A stretch of DNA of 64,000 nt from Adenophora triphylla var. japonica (Eukaryota; Streptophyta; Magnoliopsida; Asterales; Campanulaceae). The notes below the pieces were generated by a model, which made no database searches, was not told where the DNA came from, and was given only the letters and a program-made list of their open reading frames with translations. Positions 20,781 through 30,545 of this stretch are shown here, in pieces. The DNA is taken from the NCBI GenBank assembly GCA_022495995.1, contig JAFEMH010005411.1:62001-126000 (forward strand), written 5' to 3'. Each line of letters starts with the position of its first letter. The first letter of the stretch is position 1. The position numbers and the translations under genes were made by a program.

Positions 20781-21013
20781 CAATTTTCACCTAGCTATCT
20801 CAGACAGCCATCATCATTCAAACTAGACTTAACTGTCAGAGTTTTCTTTCAAACAGCTAGGTTAAAGCAACTTTTATGTGATTTGATCGTGTTAATTGCT
20901 CACAATTGTCACTTCCTTTGCCGTCTCTTCCCCTGCAAAGCTTCTTGAAAAAGGGAATGTTCTTCTTGTGTTTTGTGGGAATTAATGTCTCAACGTGGGG
21001 AAGGGTAAAAACC

Positions 21014-21031
21014 ACTGTTCATATGAACAGT
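21014..21031. repeat. 18-bp perfect palindrome
   Basis: ACTGTTCATATGAACAGT reads the same on both strands. It is centred in the spacer of the divergent gene pair and is a candidate dimeric factor-binding site. Confidence 0.85.
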
Positions 21032-21209
21032 TACTTAACTTTGAAACCCCCAATGCCCATTAAAACCCACGTTCCACTCATCATTTATCTCTCTCTCTCT
21101 TTCGCAATCACCAAAATTCCTATTTCATTAACCCTCAGTTTAAAATTCATCTCTTTCCCTCTCTAATACAACATCGTATTCCTTCAACCCTAATTCCTTT
21201 AAACCATCA

Positions 21210-24200
21210 ATGGCAGACTCCAAAGCTATTTACCCAGATGCTCATGGTTATTTCATCAAACCTAACTTTTATGAGACTGAAGTTGGAATCCTCATCAAAG
21301 AACTTCTTGAGGTAAATGAATTAATTGATTTCATGGGAGCTAGACCTCCAATCTATGAAGAACTATGCAGAGAAATTTATTTGGTGGGCAACAGAAACAG
21401 AGAGAACAACTCAATAACTGCCACCATAGATAATGTAAAGATTACCATTACTCAAGAAATGGTCAGTAAGGTCTATGGGATCCCAAACAAAGAAGATGCA
21501 GTGAAAAATATTTGGGATAGAGGGTCAGACAGATTGAAGACAGTTTATGAGAAATTTCTTGGTATTAAGGTCCCTGACTTCAAGGCTGTTCAAGACAAAG
21601 CAATGGTGAAAAACAAAGATGATATCTTCAAGTCAACCCTGATGGATGTGGTCAACAAAGCCATTGATGGCAAGCAATCCTCATTTGATCAAATGGGATC
21701 AAATGAATGGAAGCAATTGCTGAGCTTGATGACCAAGGACACAAACTGGTGCATTGTCCTTCTACACAACTTTCAACTGGCAGTCTCAACCTCTACTCTC
21801 AAGTTCAAAAAACATGGTAGGAAGATGAACAACTTCAGGTTTATGAATGGAATTCTTCATGATCTAATCCCTAAGCTCAAAACTCCTCTACCCAAGAAGT
21901 GGCTCAAAACAGTGAAGCTGTCAGAAATAAGGTGTTTCAATGAAAGAACCTTTTCATTGAAACAAAAGAAAGGAATTGCTATGAAAGCTGGAGATATGAG
22001 CCTTGAAAGTTTCAAAGAAGCCCAAGAAAAGTTGCTTGAAGAAACAAGAATAAAGATTGAACACTGGAAGGAGTTGATTGCATTGGCTACAAGTAGGAGA
22101 ATAAAAAGGGGAGTGAAGACCAATGTCAAGAAAACAGGGGTGTTAAAGAAGACTGTGGTATCTCCTAGCAAAAAGGGCAAAAGCAAGGATGGTCAGATGA
22201 CTGACAGTGACAAAACCTTGTCTGATAGCCATAGAGTGGATGTGGAAGAAAGAGGTGCTGTTGATAGCCATAGAGATGACACCATGGAGCAAACTCATGC
22301 TGGTGATGCTGATGTAGATCCTCAAGAACTCCAGGCAGCTATCAAATTATCAAAAACACAGCATAAAGGAAAGCAACCTCTGACAGCTATCCCTACCAAG
22401 CAGACAGTCACCAGATCCAAGGTACAATCCTCCTTATCCATTCTGTCTAAGACTTTGCCAAAGAAAAGAAAACTAGAAAAGAAAGCCCCCAAGGCCAAGA
22501 AAACCAAAATAACTACCCCTTCCATTTCTCCTAAATCCACTTCTGTCAGTCCAAGAGTGGACAAGTCATCCACACCCAGCTCAGGTCATCTGTCAGCCAT
22601 TGAAGCTATCCTTAATCTCAAAGAACCATCAGAGAAGCAACCTTTAAGGGGGAACATTGATGAGAATATCCCCTCTACCCAACCTCAACAGTTAGACAAA
22701 ATCCTGAGAGCAATTGATGCTATTGAGTTGGATGGGAACCCTGACACTGAAAAAGCTGTTCTCTTGTTTCTTGATGATGTTCTAAGTAAGGAAGAATCTT
22801 TAATGGCCCTAGATGAACTCAGGTCTAGGTTTATGAAGAAAAGGAGTGGACCTGGAGAGACATCTAGTAACCCCAAGGTGACAGCTATGGATGTAGATAT
22901 CCAAACCTTCCCTTCCATTCCTGAGACTGAGGCTGTGAATGAACCTACCCCAACTGTTGAAATTGATAGGGGGAATCTTGATAATATCACTGAGGTTATT
23001 CAAAGTCTCAAGAAGGTTGGAGTTGAAATAGATCCAAATCAAGTCTCAAAGGGAGATTCAATCATAAATGCTTGCAAGGGTCTTGTGTTTGATGGAACTC
23101 CTGAAAGTGAGGAAGCCCTGACAGCTATTCTTGAGAAAAGGTTGGCCAAAAGAGAAGTCAGGGCAGCCTTAAACCTCCTTAAGTCTCAGTTCAATTCCAA
23201 TATTCTCAATCAAAGTCTTGGCCAAGCCTCTGAGTCAATCCCAACTGTTTCAACCCAAGCCTCTGCACCTTCCAAACCAATTTCTCCAATCCCTGAAAAT
23301 GAACCTTTTGAAGCCTCTCCTCAAAGTCCAATCCTTGCTGGACATGGTCAAGATATATCTGACAGTGATCCCATTCTTGACAGTCCTGACAGCCATCCAA
23401 GCCATTCTATTCCACCTACTCAAGCATATCTTCCCAAGAAAGAACCTTGGATGCTTAGCTGTGGCATTGACTTCTCTATGTCTTCCATCAAGGCAGCAAG
23501 AACAAGGTTGGCACATGTAACTCATTTCCCAGAAATTGCAAACCCATTTACCTATCCAAAATTCTGGGAACTATCAAGAAATGGTTTGATAATGGTAGCA
23601 AGAAACCTTGCAGGGTTAGTCTTCTTTGCCTATGAAAAATGGCAAGTGTCAAGAACCTCATCAACCTCCAACTTTGTTCACCAAATCCCATCATTCCCAA
23701 AGTTCATCACTCCCAATACTCTTCTTGATTGGGAAGTTCTTTTCAGCCAACTTATCTCTCCTTCACTCAATTCATGCCTATATATGCCAAAGGGTCTAGT
23801 CTTCACTCTGTGCATTGACCTTGCAAAATCATTTTTCCTTTCTCTGTTTGAACAAAAGTATGCCCTCATGCTTTTGATAAGCAAAATGGTCAACATCTTT
23901 CCCCCAACCCTTAATCCAGGAATTGAGCCCTACCTTTCTCCCTTCATCACTGTTGATCCCATGAACTTCACCTCTCCCAATGAAAACTCTCACTTCATGA
24001 ACTTGGTCTCTATTCCTGAGATCAAAGAATTCAGAGAATCCATTGCTGACAGTCAAAACAGAACCAAAACTGTTATTGATCTTTCCTCAGACTCTGACAG
24101 TGATGATGATGATGCTCCTTCAAGTCCAGATCAAGGCTCTCCAATAATAATTCCATCTCCTACATTTACCAACCATCCTCAGCAATCCACTCATTCCTTT

Positions 24201-24524
24201 CCTGAAGCTCAAGTCTCAGTTCAATCACAACCAGATCAATCCATTGGGCCCATGAAAAATAAGAGAACAAGGAACAAGAAGAAGCATTTGTGGGGCACAA
24301 TGAGAATCAGAAATGATCAGATGCCCCTTACAAGAGCTCAACTAAAGTCAAAAGAAGATAAGTTCTTCAAGTATGATGAGAGGATGTCATGGGAATGGAA
24401 CAATGAGTTCTACTACAGAGGAGTGGAGCCAGATATGAGAAGAGAACTAGAGGAAGAAAGAAATCTGATTATTTCAGCCAGGCAAGAAAGAGAGGAGTTC
24501 TATGATCAACTGGCTGATGATTGA
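21210..24524 (+). CDS. Sirevirus env-like/third ORF, 1,104 aa
   Basis: A single open frame between pol and the 3' LTR, in the position of the env-like gene of SIRE1-type elements. Residues about 1-250 form a folded-looking domain (PNFYETEVGILIKELL..., ITATIDNVKITITQEMVSKVYGIP, KEWKQLL-like and FMNGILHDLIPKL) reminiscent of 'putative plant transposon protein' domains. Residues about 290-470 are K/S/P-rich and disordered with basic runs (PKKRKLEKKAPKAKKTK). Two related units follow at about 497-545 and 617-667 (LRAIDAIELDGNPDTEKAV; INACKGLVFDGTPESEEAL). A second folded region lies at about 750-920, then a DSDSDDDD acidic run and a basic tail (NKRTRNKKK). I see no signal peptide and no clear transmembrane helix, so a true envelope role is not supported; nuclear or nucleic-acid binding is more consistent. 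The frame is intact. Confidence 0.85.
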   Translation: MADSKAIYPDAHGYFIKPNFYETEVGILIKELLEVNELIDFMGARPPIYEELCREIYLVGNRNRENNSITATIDNVKITITQEMVSKVYGIPNKEDAVKNIWDRGSDRLKTVYEKFLGIKVPDFKAVQDKAMVKNKDDIFKSTLMDVVNKAIDGKQSSFDQMGSNEWKQLLSLMTKDTNWCIVLLHNFQLAVSTSTLKFKKHGRKMNNFRFMNGILHDLIPKLKTPLPKKWLKTVKLSEIRCFNERTFSLKQKKGIAMKAGDMSLESFKEAQEKLLEETRIKIEHWKELIALATSRRIKRGVKTNVKKTGVLKKTVVSPSKKGKSKDGQMTDSDKTLSDSHRVDVEERGAVDSHRDDTMEQTHAGDADVDPQELQAAIKLSKTQHKGKQPLTAIPTKQTVTRSKVQSSLSILSKTLPKKRKLEKKAPKAKKTKITTPSISPKSTSVSPRVDKSSTPSSGHLSAIEAILNLKEPSEKQPLRGNIDENIPSTQPQQLDKILRAIDAIELDGNPDTEKAVLLFLDDVLSKEESLMALDELRSRFMKKRSGPGETSSNPKVTAMDVDIQTFPSIPETEAVNEPTPTVEIDRGNLDNITEVIQSLKKVGVEIDPNQVSKGDSIINACKGLVFDGTPESEEALTAILEKRLAKREVRAALNLLKSQFNSNILNQSLGQASESIPTVSTQASAPSKPISPIPENEPFEASPQSPILAGHGQDISDSDPILDSPDSHPSHSIPPTQAYLPKKEPWMLSCGIDFSMSSIKAARTRLAHVTHFPEIANPFTYPKFWELSRNGLIMVARNLAGLVFFAYEKWQVSRTSSTSNFVHQIPSFPKFITPNTLLDWEVLFSQLISPSLNSCLYMPKGLVFTLCIDLAKSFFLSLFEQKYALMLLISKMVNIFPPTLNPGIEPYLSPFITVDPMNFTSPNENSHFMNLVSIPEIKEFRESIADSQNRTKTVIDLSSDSDSDDDDAPSSPDQGSPIIIPSPTFTNHPQQSTHSFPEAQVSVQSQPDQSIGPMKNKRTRNKKKHLWGTMRIRNDQMPLTRAQLKSKEDKFFKYDERMSWEWNNEFYYRGVEPDMRRELEEERNLIISARQEREEFYDQLADD

Positions 24525-24748
24525 AGTGTAGTTTTATGGAACAATTTTTTTTGGTTTGTTAAAACAATTTGTTTTGATTGGCTCAGTTTTTATGACTGTA
24601 ATCTGTGAACCTTTTCTTGAGATTAAATTCATATATTTCAATCTCATTCTGGTTATTTGTGCTTGCTATGAATCCTTGTATTATTTCATCTATTATTATT
24701 TCTCTTATCAAATATGAAAACATGTTCTAAAATAGATCTTCCTTTACC
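24525..24748. other. Untranslated stretch before Sirevirus 3' LTR
   Basis: An AT-rich 3' untranslated region of the env-like ORF. No gene or repeat is seen apart from A/T runs. Confidence 0.6.
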
Positions 24749-24762
24749 AAAAAGAGGGAAAT
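24749..24762 (+). other. Sirevirus polypurine tract
   Basis: AAAAAGAGGGAAAT directly before TGTTAGGACC of the 3' LTR. Confidence 0.88.
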
Positions 24763-26065
24763 TGTTAGGACCTAACTTTGATCAATGTCTTAGTTAGTTG
24801 GTTTTGATAAAGGAATATATATATAGAACATGGTTTATATCAAAAGAGGAAGACTGTCAGTCATGATCCTTTTCTGTGACAGCTAAGTCCATGACTGACC
24901 AAATCAAACTTCATATTCATTCCTCAGTGTATCTGACAGCTATGAGTTTGATAGTTATGATTATGTTGTATATAATGATTACAATCAATCAAAAACATGA
25001 ATCATATTCTCTCTCTAAGCCATCAAGATCATCAAAGTGCATCTCAGTCCTTATTAGAGAACATCTCTGATAGCTAAGCCTTGTATGATCTGACAGCCAT
25101 GACTTCATTCCTCTGATAGCCATCACTTTGTCTCAATCTCTGTTACCACAATCTCAACCAAAGTGGAACCTGGATCTTCACAGCTGTCAAGTTCACCATT
25201 GAAGATCAATGAAGACCAATGAAGACCACTGAAGACCTTCTAGAAGCTCTCAGTTCAAGCCACAGCTCAAGCCAGCTCATGAAAACCTGCATGTGGACAA
25301 GTGGGACAAAGACCAGTCAAGGCTCATTAATGTAGCTGCAACAGTCATATTCCAACGGCGACATTGAAGGGTATAAATAGAGGAGTTCTTCCTCTACACA
25401 ATACTACTGAAAAATACTCTTTTTCACAGTCCAAAACATTTCCCTCACACCCACACACACCTCCTGTAATTCACACACACACTCACCAATCCTTACCCTT
25501 TGAACTCTGTTCCAAACCAAACCCTCACCCCAAAACCTTTGCCTCCACAACAAAACACCCCTTAGTGTGTTAATTCACAAATTCCAAAATCCTAAGACTG
25601 TACTTTAGGTGTAGAATTAGTTTGTAATCACTCAAGACTGTACTTTGAGTGTATTATTTGTTTTGTAAAATCTTGAGACTGTACTTCAAGTTGTAAAAAC
25701 ACTTAAGACTGTACTTTAAGTGTATCCCTAGTTGACTGTACTAATTAGGAAGAGGAAGTTCAAGGAACTTGCCTGAATCAATCATTTATAATTTTTGTTG
25801 ATTAAAGATTATAATAAAATTGATCTCACTTGTCAAGATTGACAGTGGGGGTGGATGTAGGAGGAGTGAACTCTGAACCACTTTAAATTCTCTGTGTTAT
25901 TACATTTTTGCAATCACATTCACACACTTGCATTATTTTTTTGTGTTTCTTGTCCTATCATTATTTCAAATCTCTCTTATTCCGCTGCACAATTCAACTA
26001 TCATCTGACAGCTAAGCCAAAACCATAGCTGTCTGATCATCTGCATATCAACAAAGGGCCTTTCA
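24763..26065 (+). mobile_element. Sirevirus 3' LTR, 1,303 bp
   Basis: TGTTAGGACC...CCTTTCA, nearly identical to 12446-13736. Here the hairpin near the 3' end is intact (CTGACAGCTA...TAGCTGTCTG, about 26006-26035), whereas in the 5' LTR both arms are altered. It is followed by target duplication GTTGT (26066-26070). Confidence 0.97.
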
Positions 26066-26334
26066 GTTGTATTTCAAAAATTAGACTATTTTGATTAATA
26101 AAATTAATTTGATTGCTTTGCAATTGTGGGATTTTTTCTTTGGGTCTTGATTGACTCTTGCAAGAGATTCTTGTTGGAGTTCTTTGAATTCCTTGTGAAG
26201 GTTCTCATCTTCTTGGTGTTTACCTCTTCAAATTCTAATTCAATTGTTGATTCAATTCGAATTGAGTCAAATAGTTGTTGATTCAATTATTTGCCTATCC
26301 TTTTTTTTTATTTCCATTGCAACCCTTTATATCA
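26066..26334 (+). mobile_element. 3' LTR of non-autonomous element, second part
   Basis: It resumes the LTR interrupted at 12445 (GTTGTATT...ATATCA) and matches 10993-11274 with scattered changes. It is followed by GTGTG (26335-26339), the outer target duplication. The 145 bp from here to the MULE are unassigned flanking DNA. Confidence 0.93.
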
Positions 26335-26493
26335 GTGTGTGATACAATTTTTTTTTTCAAGGAAAGATCTTGATACAAGTACAACGAGGCACATAATCAT
26401 GCTTCTATTAAGTTTGACTTGTCAGAGAGCAAAGCATGAGCATACCATCAATGACAATGTGATGGTGAGCTCGATGAACGAACACAAAAAGGG

Positions 26494-26925
26494 GAATTTT
26501 TTTTTAAAATATAGCTTTTTAAAAATTTATATGTCAAAATAACATTTTTAAAAACTTAAGTACCATAGTAACACTTTTGGCTTGAAATCTGGAACTGGTA
26601 ATTCCGGATTATGAATTCCGGAATTACCAATTCCGGAATTTTTTGTTTTTTTTTGTTTTCCAAAATTGAATTTCCAAAAATAATATGTCCGTAAATAGGG
26701 AGCGATCGCGTCCTTATATAGAGCGATCGCTCCATGTGTACTCCGGCGTCACCAATTCCGGATTCTATTTTTTTTTTATTTTCCAAAGCTGATAAATTAG
26801 GAAAATAATATTTTCTGGAAAATAGGGAGCGATCGCACGTTTATGGGGGGCGATCGCTCATAGTGTAATCCGGAATTGATAACTCCGGATTCTATTTTTT
26901 ATTTTTTTTTAATACAAAATATAAA
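26494..26925 (+). repeat. MULE left terminal inverted repeat
   Basis: About 430 bp, inverted relative to 33500-33929 with only small differences. It alternates AATTCCGG(A) words with paired GCGATCGC palindromes at 26702, 26723, 26829 and 26850; two more palindromes (26956, 26976) lie just inside. Confidence 0.92.
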
Positions 26926-27249
26926 AACAAATTAATATTCTGGAAAAAGGAGAGGGCGATCGCCCCCCATATGGAGCGATCGCTCCTTAGTGGCGTATCT
27001 TCAAATCCGGAAATGCAAATTCCGGATTTGCTTTAATTTGAATCCGGTTATACCATCTCCGGATTCAAATTTTCAATTACTTTCCAATTGAAACACAATT
27101 GAAACACAGGGAAGAAGAAGGGAAGAAGAAGGAGCAAGTGCAGTGAGAGATAGAGAAAGAAAGAATTAAGGAGAAGGAGAAGGAGAAGGAGAAGGAGAAG
27201 AGAAGAAGTTTAAAGAGTTGTGAGAGAAAGTGTTACTTTGGTACCTAAG

Positions 27250-29775
27250 AATGGTTAGTTATATTTCTTTTTTTAATTTATTTTGAGTTGTTAATTTTAG
27301 CTATATATATTTTTCTAAGAATTTTTATTTGTGCATTTTTATATAATTTGTTGTTAAAACTATTGTGATTTATGTACTTAATTTTTGATTGTCAATGAAT
27401 TAAACAATTGTAATTTAATTTTTGCCTAGTTAGAATTTTTTTAAGTTAGATTTAAAATAAAGTGTTTGTTAAAATTACTTTGACAAACATGTTGCAATTT
27501 TTCTATTTAAATGTAGCAAAACTTTATGTCCCATTTAAATTTAATTACTATTAAATTTTTGTATTTCAGATGAATCAATATGAACAACAACAATTTATTG
27601 ATCCTGGGCCAATCGATCCACATGTATTGACTTCTCAGGATACACATAGATCTAAATATATTTGGGAGGGACAACAGTTAACCAATTTAAGACCTAGGCA
27701 TGGTCCAGTACTTCCAGCTAGAGTTGATTGGAGGATAGAAGATAAGCTTATAAATACATGATTTTATGGAGTGTATTTATTAGGTCATATACAATATGAT
27801 TGGCATTTAATTGAGGCTTTGATTGAAAGATGGCGTCCAGAGACCCACACTTTTCACTTACCTGTAGGGGAGATGACCATCACCTTAGAGGATATTGGCA
27901 TGTTGTGTGGTCTTCCCTGTGGAACGGAATGCCGGTGACTAGTTCAGAAACTAGTAGGAGTGCGGGGGCATGGGTTGAGATTGTTGAGGAGTTATTTGGG
28001 GTTGCACCCTCAACTGCAGACATCAAAAGAGGTGGAATGATATTAATGAGATGGGTTCTAGGACACTTCCCTCATTTTGAACAGCTTCCCAATAATGCGT
28101 CCGAGCATATGATTGAGACATATACTCGAGCTTACATTTTCTTATTATTGGGGTCATACATTATGCCCGTCTCGTCTGATAACCTAGTGAAGTTGATGTA
28201 CCTCGCACTTCTTAGGGAAATAAATAGTATTGGTCAGTATAGTTGGGGTAGTGGAGCGTTGGCCTTCTTGTATAGGGAGATGTGTGTAGCATCTCAGCAC
28301 GATTCGAAAGGGTGTGGTGGCTTCTTAACCATTGTACAGGTATGTCAATTATAAATGATTACATTATGCTAGTGAACTTAATCGGTTTTGTACGTAATGA
28401 TAATTTTTTTATAGCTTTGGGCATGGGAGAGGTTGTTGTGTACACAACCTAGGAGACAGGATGCAATAACACTTACTGGATTGCAACCAGTGGGTTACAG
28501 GTATATTTCAATTACTTCATTTTGTAAATGATCTGTTTTGTAATATATCGCTTTTTTACTCATTATTTTTTATGTCAATGGTTTCATATGTAGGTGGAAG
28601 GGTCCATTGTCGTATACTTCTGTGACTGCCCATAACCTGCAAGGCTATCGAGACCAGTTGTCATATTTAGACAAGGATCAGGTTGTGTGGCAGCCATACA
28701 ACGGTGTGCCAGTTCCGAATTTCTGTCTTCAGGGCCAAGCTATATGGAGGGCGAAGGTGCCCCTCATCTGCTTTGAGAGGGTTGAATGGCACTTTCCAGA
28801 TCGCGTAATGCGACAATTTGGGATGGTTCAAGGTGTGCCTGATGACTGCGACACCAGTTTGGACTTGCATCGGATTAGTCGGCAAGGTCGGTCAGGCGTT
28901 AACTGGATGCAAGAACATGGTCAGCACATAGCAATGTGGAATGAACGGGAGTTTAATGTCGTTGATGGAGAGTTGGGTGAAGTGGATATGAGTTACCATC
29001 ACCCCTATTTGACATGGTATAGGCGTATTACTCGATCGCTCATCCACAATTCGTCTAATGTGGAGGGACTAGGGTTCAGGCCACGTTCAACTGGTTATGA
29101 GGGTGTGGTAAGTTATATATTACATACAATGATTTTACAAAAAACAATACCATTTTTCCGTATTAATTAATTTTAGTTCATTGTTTTGAACAGATTCAAA
29201 GTCTCCAAGGGATGTACATATATAGCCAGAATGCCACATCCTTGGAAGACCTGGCGAATTACACTCAACAATGTGTCACTAACACACTGACACATATTAG
29301 GGAGCAGCAACGACTGCAAGCCCAAGCTCCCCCTCCAACGGTTGATCATACTGCTGAAGAGGAGCCACGGAGGGAGAATCGGGTTCGTAGGCGTGGCGGA
29401 TACCAGCTGCAGGATGAGCCAGAGATGCAGGATCAATACGGTGATATGCATCAGTTTGAGTTCAGTCAGACAGAGTTCACCCAGACAGGACCGGGTAATT
29501 CTTTTACCGAATTGATGAATCAGTTTGGTTTCACGCAACCGCCTCAGAGCTCCTTCCCTTCTTCTAGCAATTATACTCAGACGCCTGAGCAGGCATTCGG
29601 GATTCCGGGATTTAGGCCTAGTTTCCATTTGCCTCGTGTGCAGTTTTCAGAAAGTCCCGATAGATCATCCTCATCCTCATCTCAACAATCTAGATCAGGT
29701 GGTCGTCGTATGTCGAGGAGAGGGAGTAGGATTCGCAATCCTCCTGATGAACTTACCCCGTCTAATTATCCTTGA
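27250..29775 (+). pseudogene. Plant mobile domain (PMD/MAIN-like) gene of the MULE
   Basis: Exons: a leader ending at about 27251 (ATG|GTTAGT), then 27570-28338, 28415-28500, 28594-29107 and 29194-29775, all bounded by GT..AG. The protein starts MNQYEQQQFIDPGPIDPHVL and carries the hallmark IERWRPETHTFHLPVGEM and TITLEDIGMLCGLP block. It continues with the DLA-like MILMRWVLGHFPHF and YLALLREINSIGQYSWGSGAL segments and the WAWERL exon. The C-terminus is Q/S-rich, ending RRMSRRGSRIRNPPDELTPSNYP. PMD proteins (MAIN, MAIL) are plant nuclear factors tied to silencing, and PMD genes are known passengers of plant MULEs. Lesions: an in-frame stop near 27759 and a one-base frameshift near 27920. It converges with the transposase gene. 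Its role in the element is unknown; helping transposition or countering silencing are conjectures. Confidence 0.88.
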
Positions 29776-30545
29776 CGGGTATCCTACGTGACCGGGATGT
29801 GGTCAATTTTCTATAATACTTATTCTTTTTATTATTGTTAAGTTTTGTACTCTATATTTTTTTTAATAAAGATTACAATTTGAAAACTAACTGAAATTTC
29901 TGAAAAACTAACTGGAAAACGTTAAAAACTGACTGAAAATTCTAAAAAACTAACTGGAATTCTGAGAAACTAACTGAAATCGTTAAAAACCTGAAGAAAA
30001 TTCTAAAAAAAACTAACAAAAAACGTTAAATAACTGATTGGAATTTGAGAAAAGAGGGATGGACAAGGGAGCGATGGCTCCATCATATAGGGCGATCGCT
30101 CCAAAATTCCAGTAACTTCGCGTGAACGCGCGAATGGAAGAGGGCGATCGCCCCTAATGTAATCCGGAAGTAATAATTCCGGATTCTTTAAATAAAAAAA
30201 AGTATAATATAAATAAAAAATATTATTAAATTACAAATATAGGTGCGCGATCGCCCCTATATACGAGCGATCGCCCTATTTTTACAGAGAAAAGGGGCGA
30301 TCGCTCCCTTGACCCATTTGGTCATTTTAAGTTTCGCAACTACAAATATATTTGATGTCATACTCCACCAAGAGTTAAATATATTACAAGTTCAATATAT
30401 TACAAGTTCAAATAAAACAATATTACAAGTTCAAATAAAACAACAATACTTAAAAGTTCAAAGTACGTAATTTAAGAAGTAATAATAAAAATAACAATTA
30501 ACTCTTACTGTCTAAGAGTTGGACATCTCCTTCGCGTGTGACCTT
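29776..30545. repeat. Convergent spacer of MULE with GCGATCGC cluster
   Basis: Between the 3' ends of the two MULE genes. 29880-30060 has an array of ACTGAAAATTC/AACTAAC words, about 25 bp apart. 30092-30304 has five GCGATCGC palindromes (30092, 30144, 30247, 30267, 30297) and a TCCGGA word, the same word set as the TIRs. No gene is present. 30370-30450 has a short TTACAAGTTCAAATA repeat. Confidence 0.8.

Larger units (their letters stand above)
20724..21209. promoter_or_regulatory. Divergent intergenic region, candidate bidirectional promoter
   Basis: 486 bp separate the antisense ORF (leftward) from the env-like ORF (rightward). On the minus strand, CCTATAAAAC (20771-20780) is a good TATA box about 50 bp before the antisense ATG. 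On the plus strand a pyrimidine patch (TTATCTCTCTCTCTCTTTCGC, about 21084-21104) and C/T-rich leader precede the ATG at 21210. An 18-bp perfect palindrome, ACTGTTCATATGAACAGT, sits at 21014-21031. TGACAGC-type words also occur (about 20800-20860). Promoter function is inference. Confidence 0.45.

Noticed and set aside
21857..24056. Several minus-strand ORFs inside the 1,104-codon ORF
   Set aside because: Shadows of the real frame; no start context, domain or splice support. Only the antisense ORF at 19833-20723, outside the sense frame, was kept.
21210..24524. True envelope glycoprotein
   Set aside because: No signal peptide, no clear transmembrane helix and several basic nuclear-type runs; only the genomic position is env-like.
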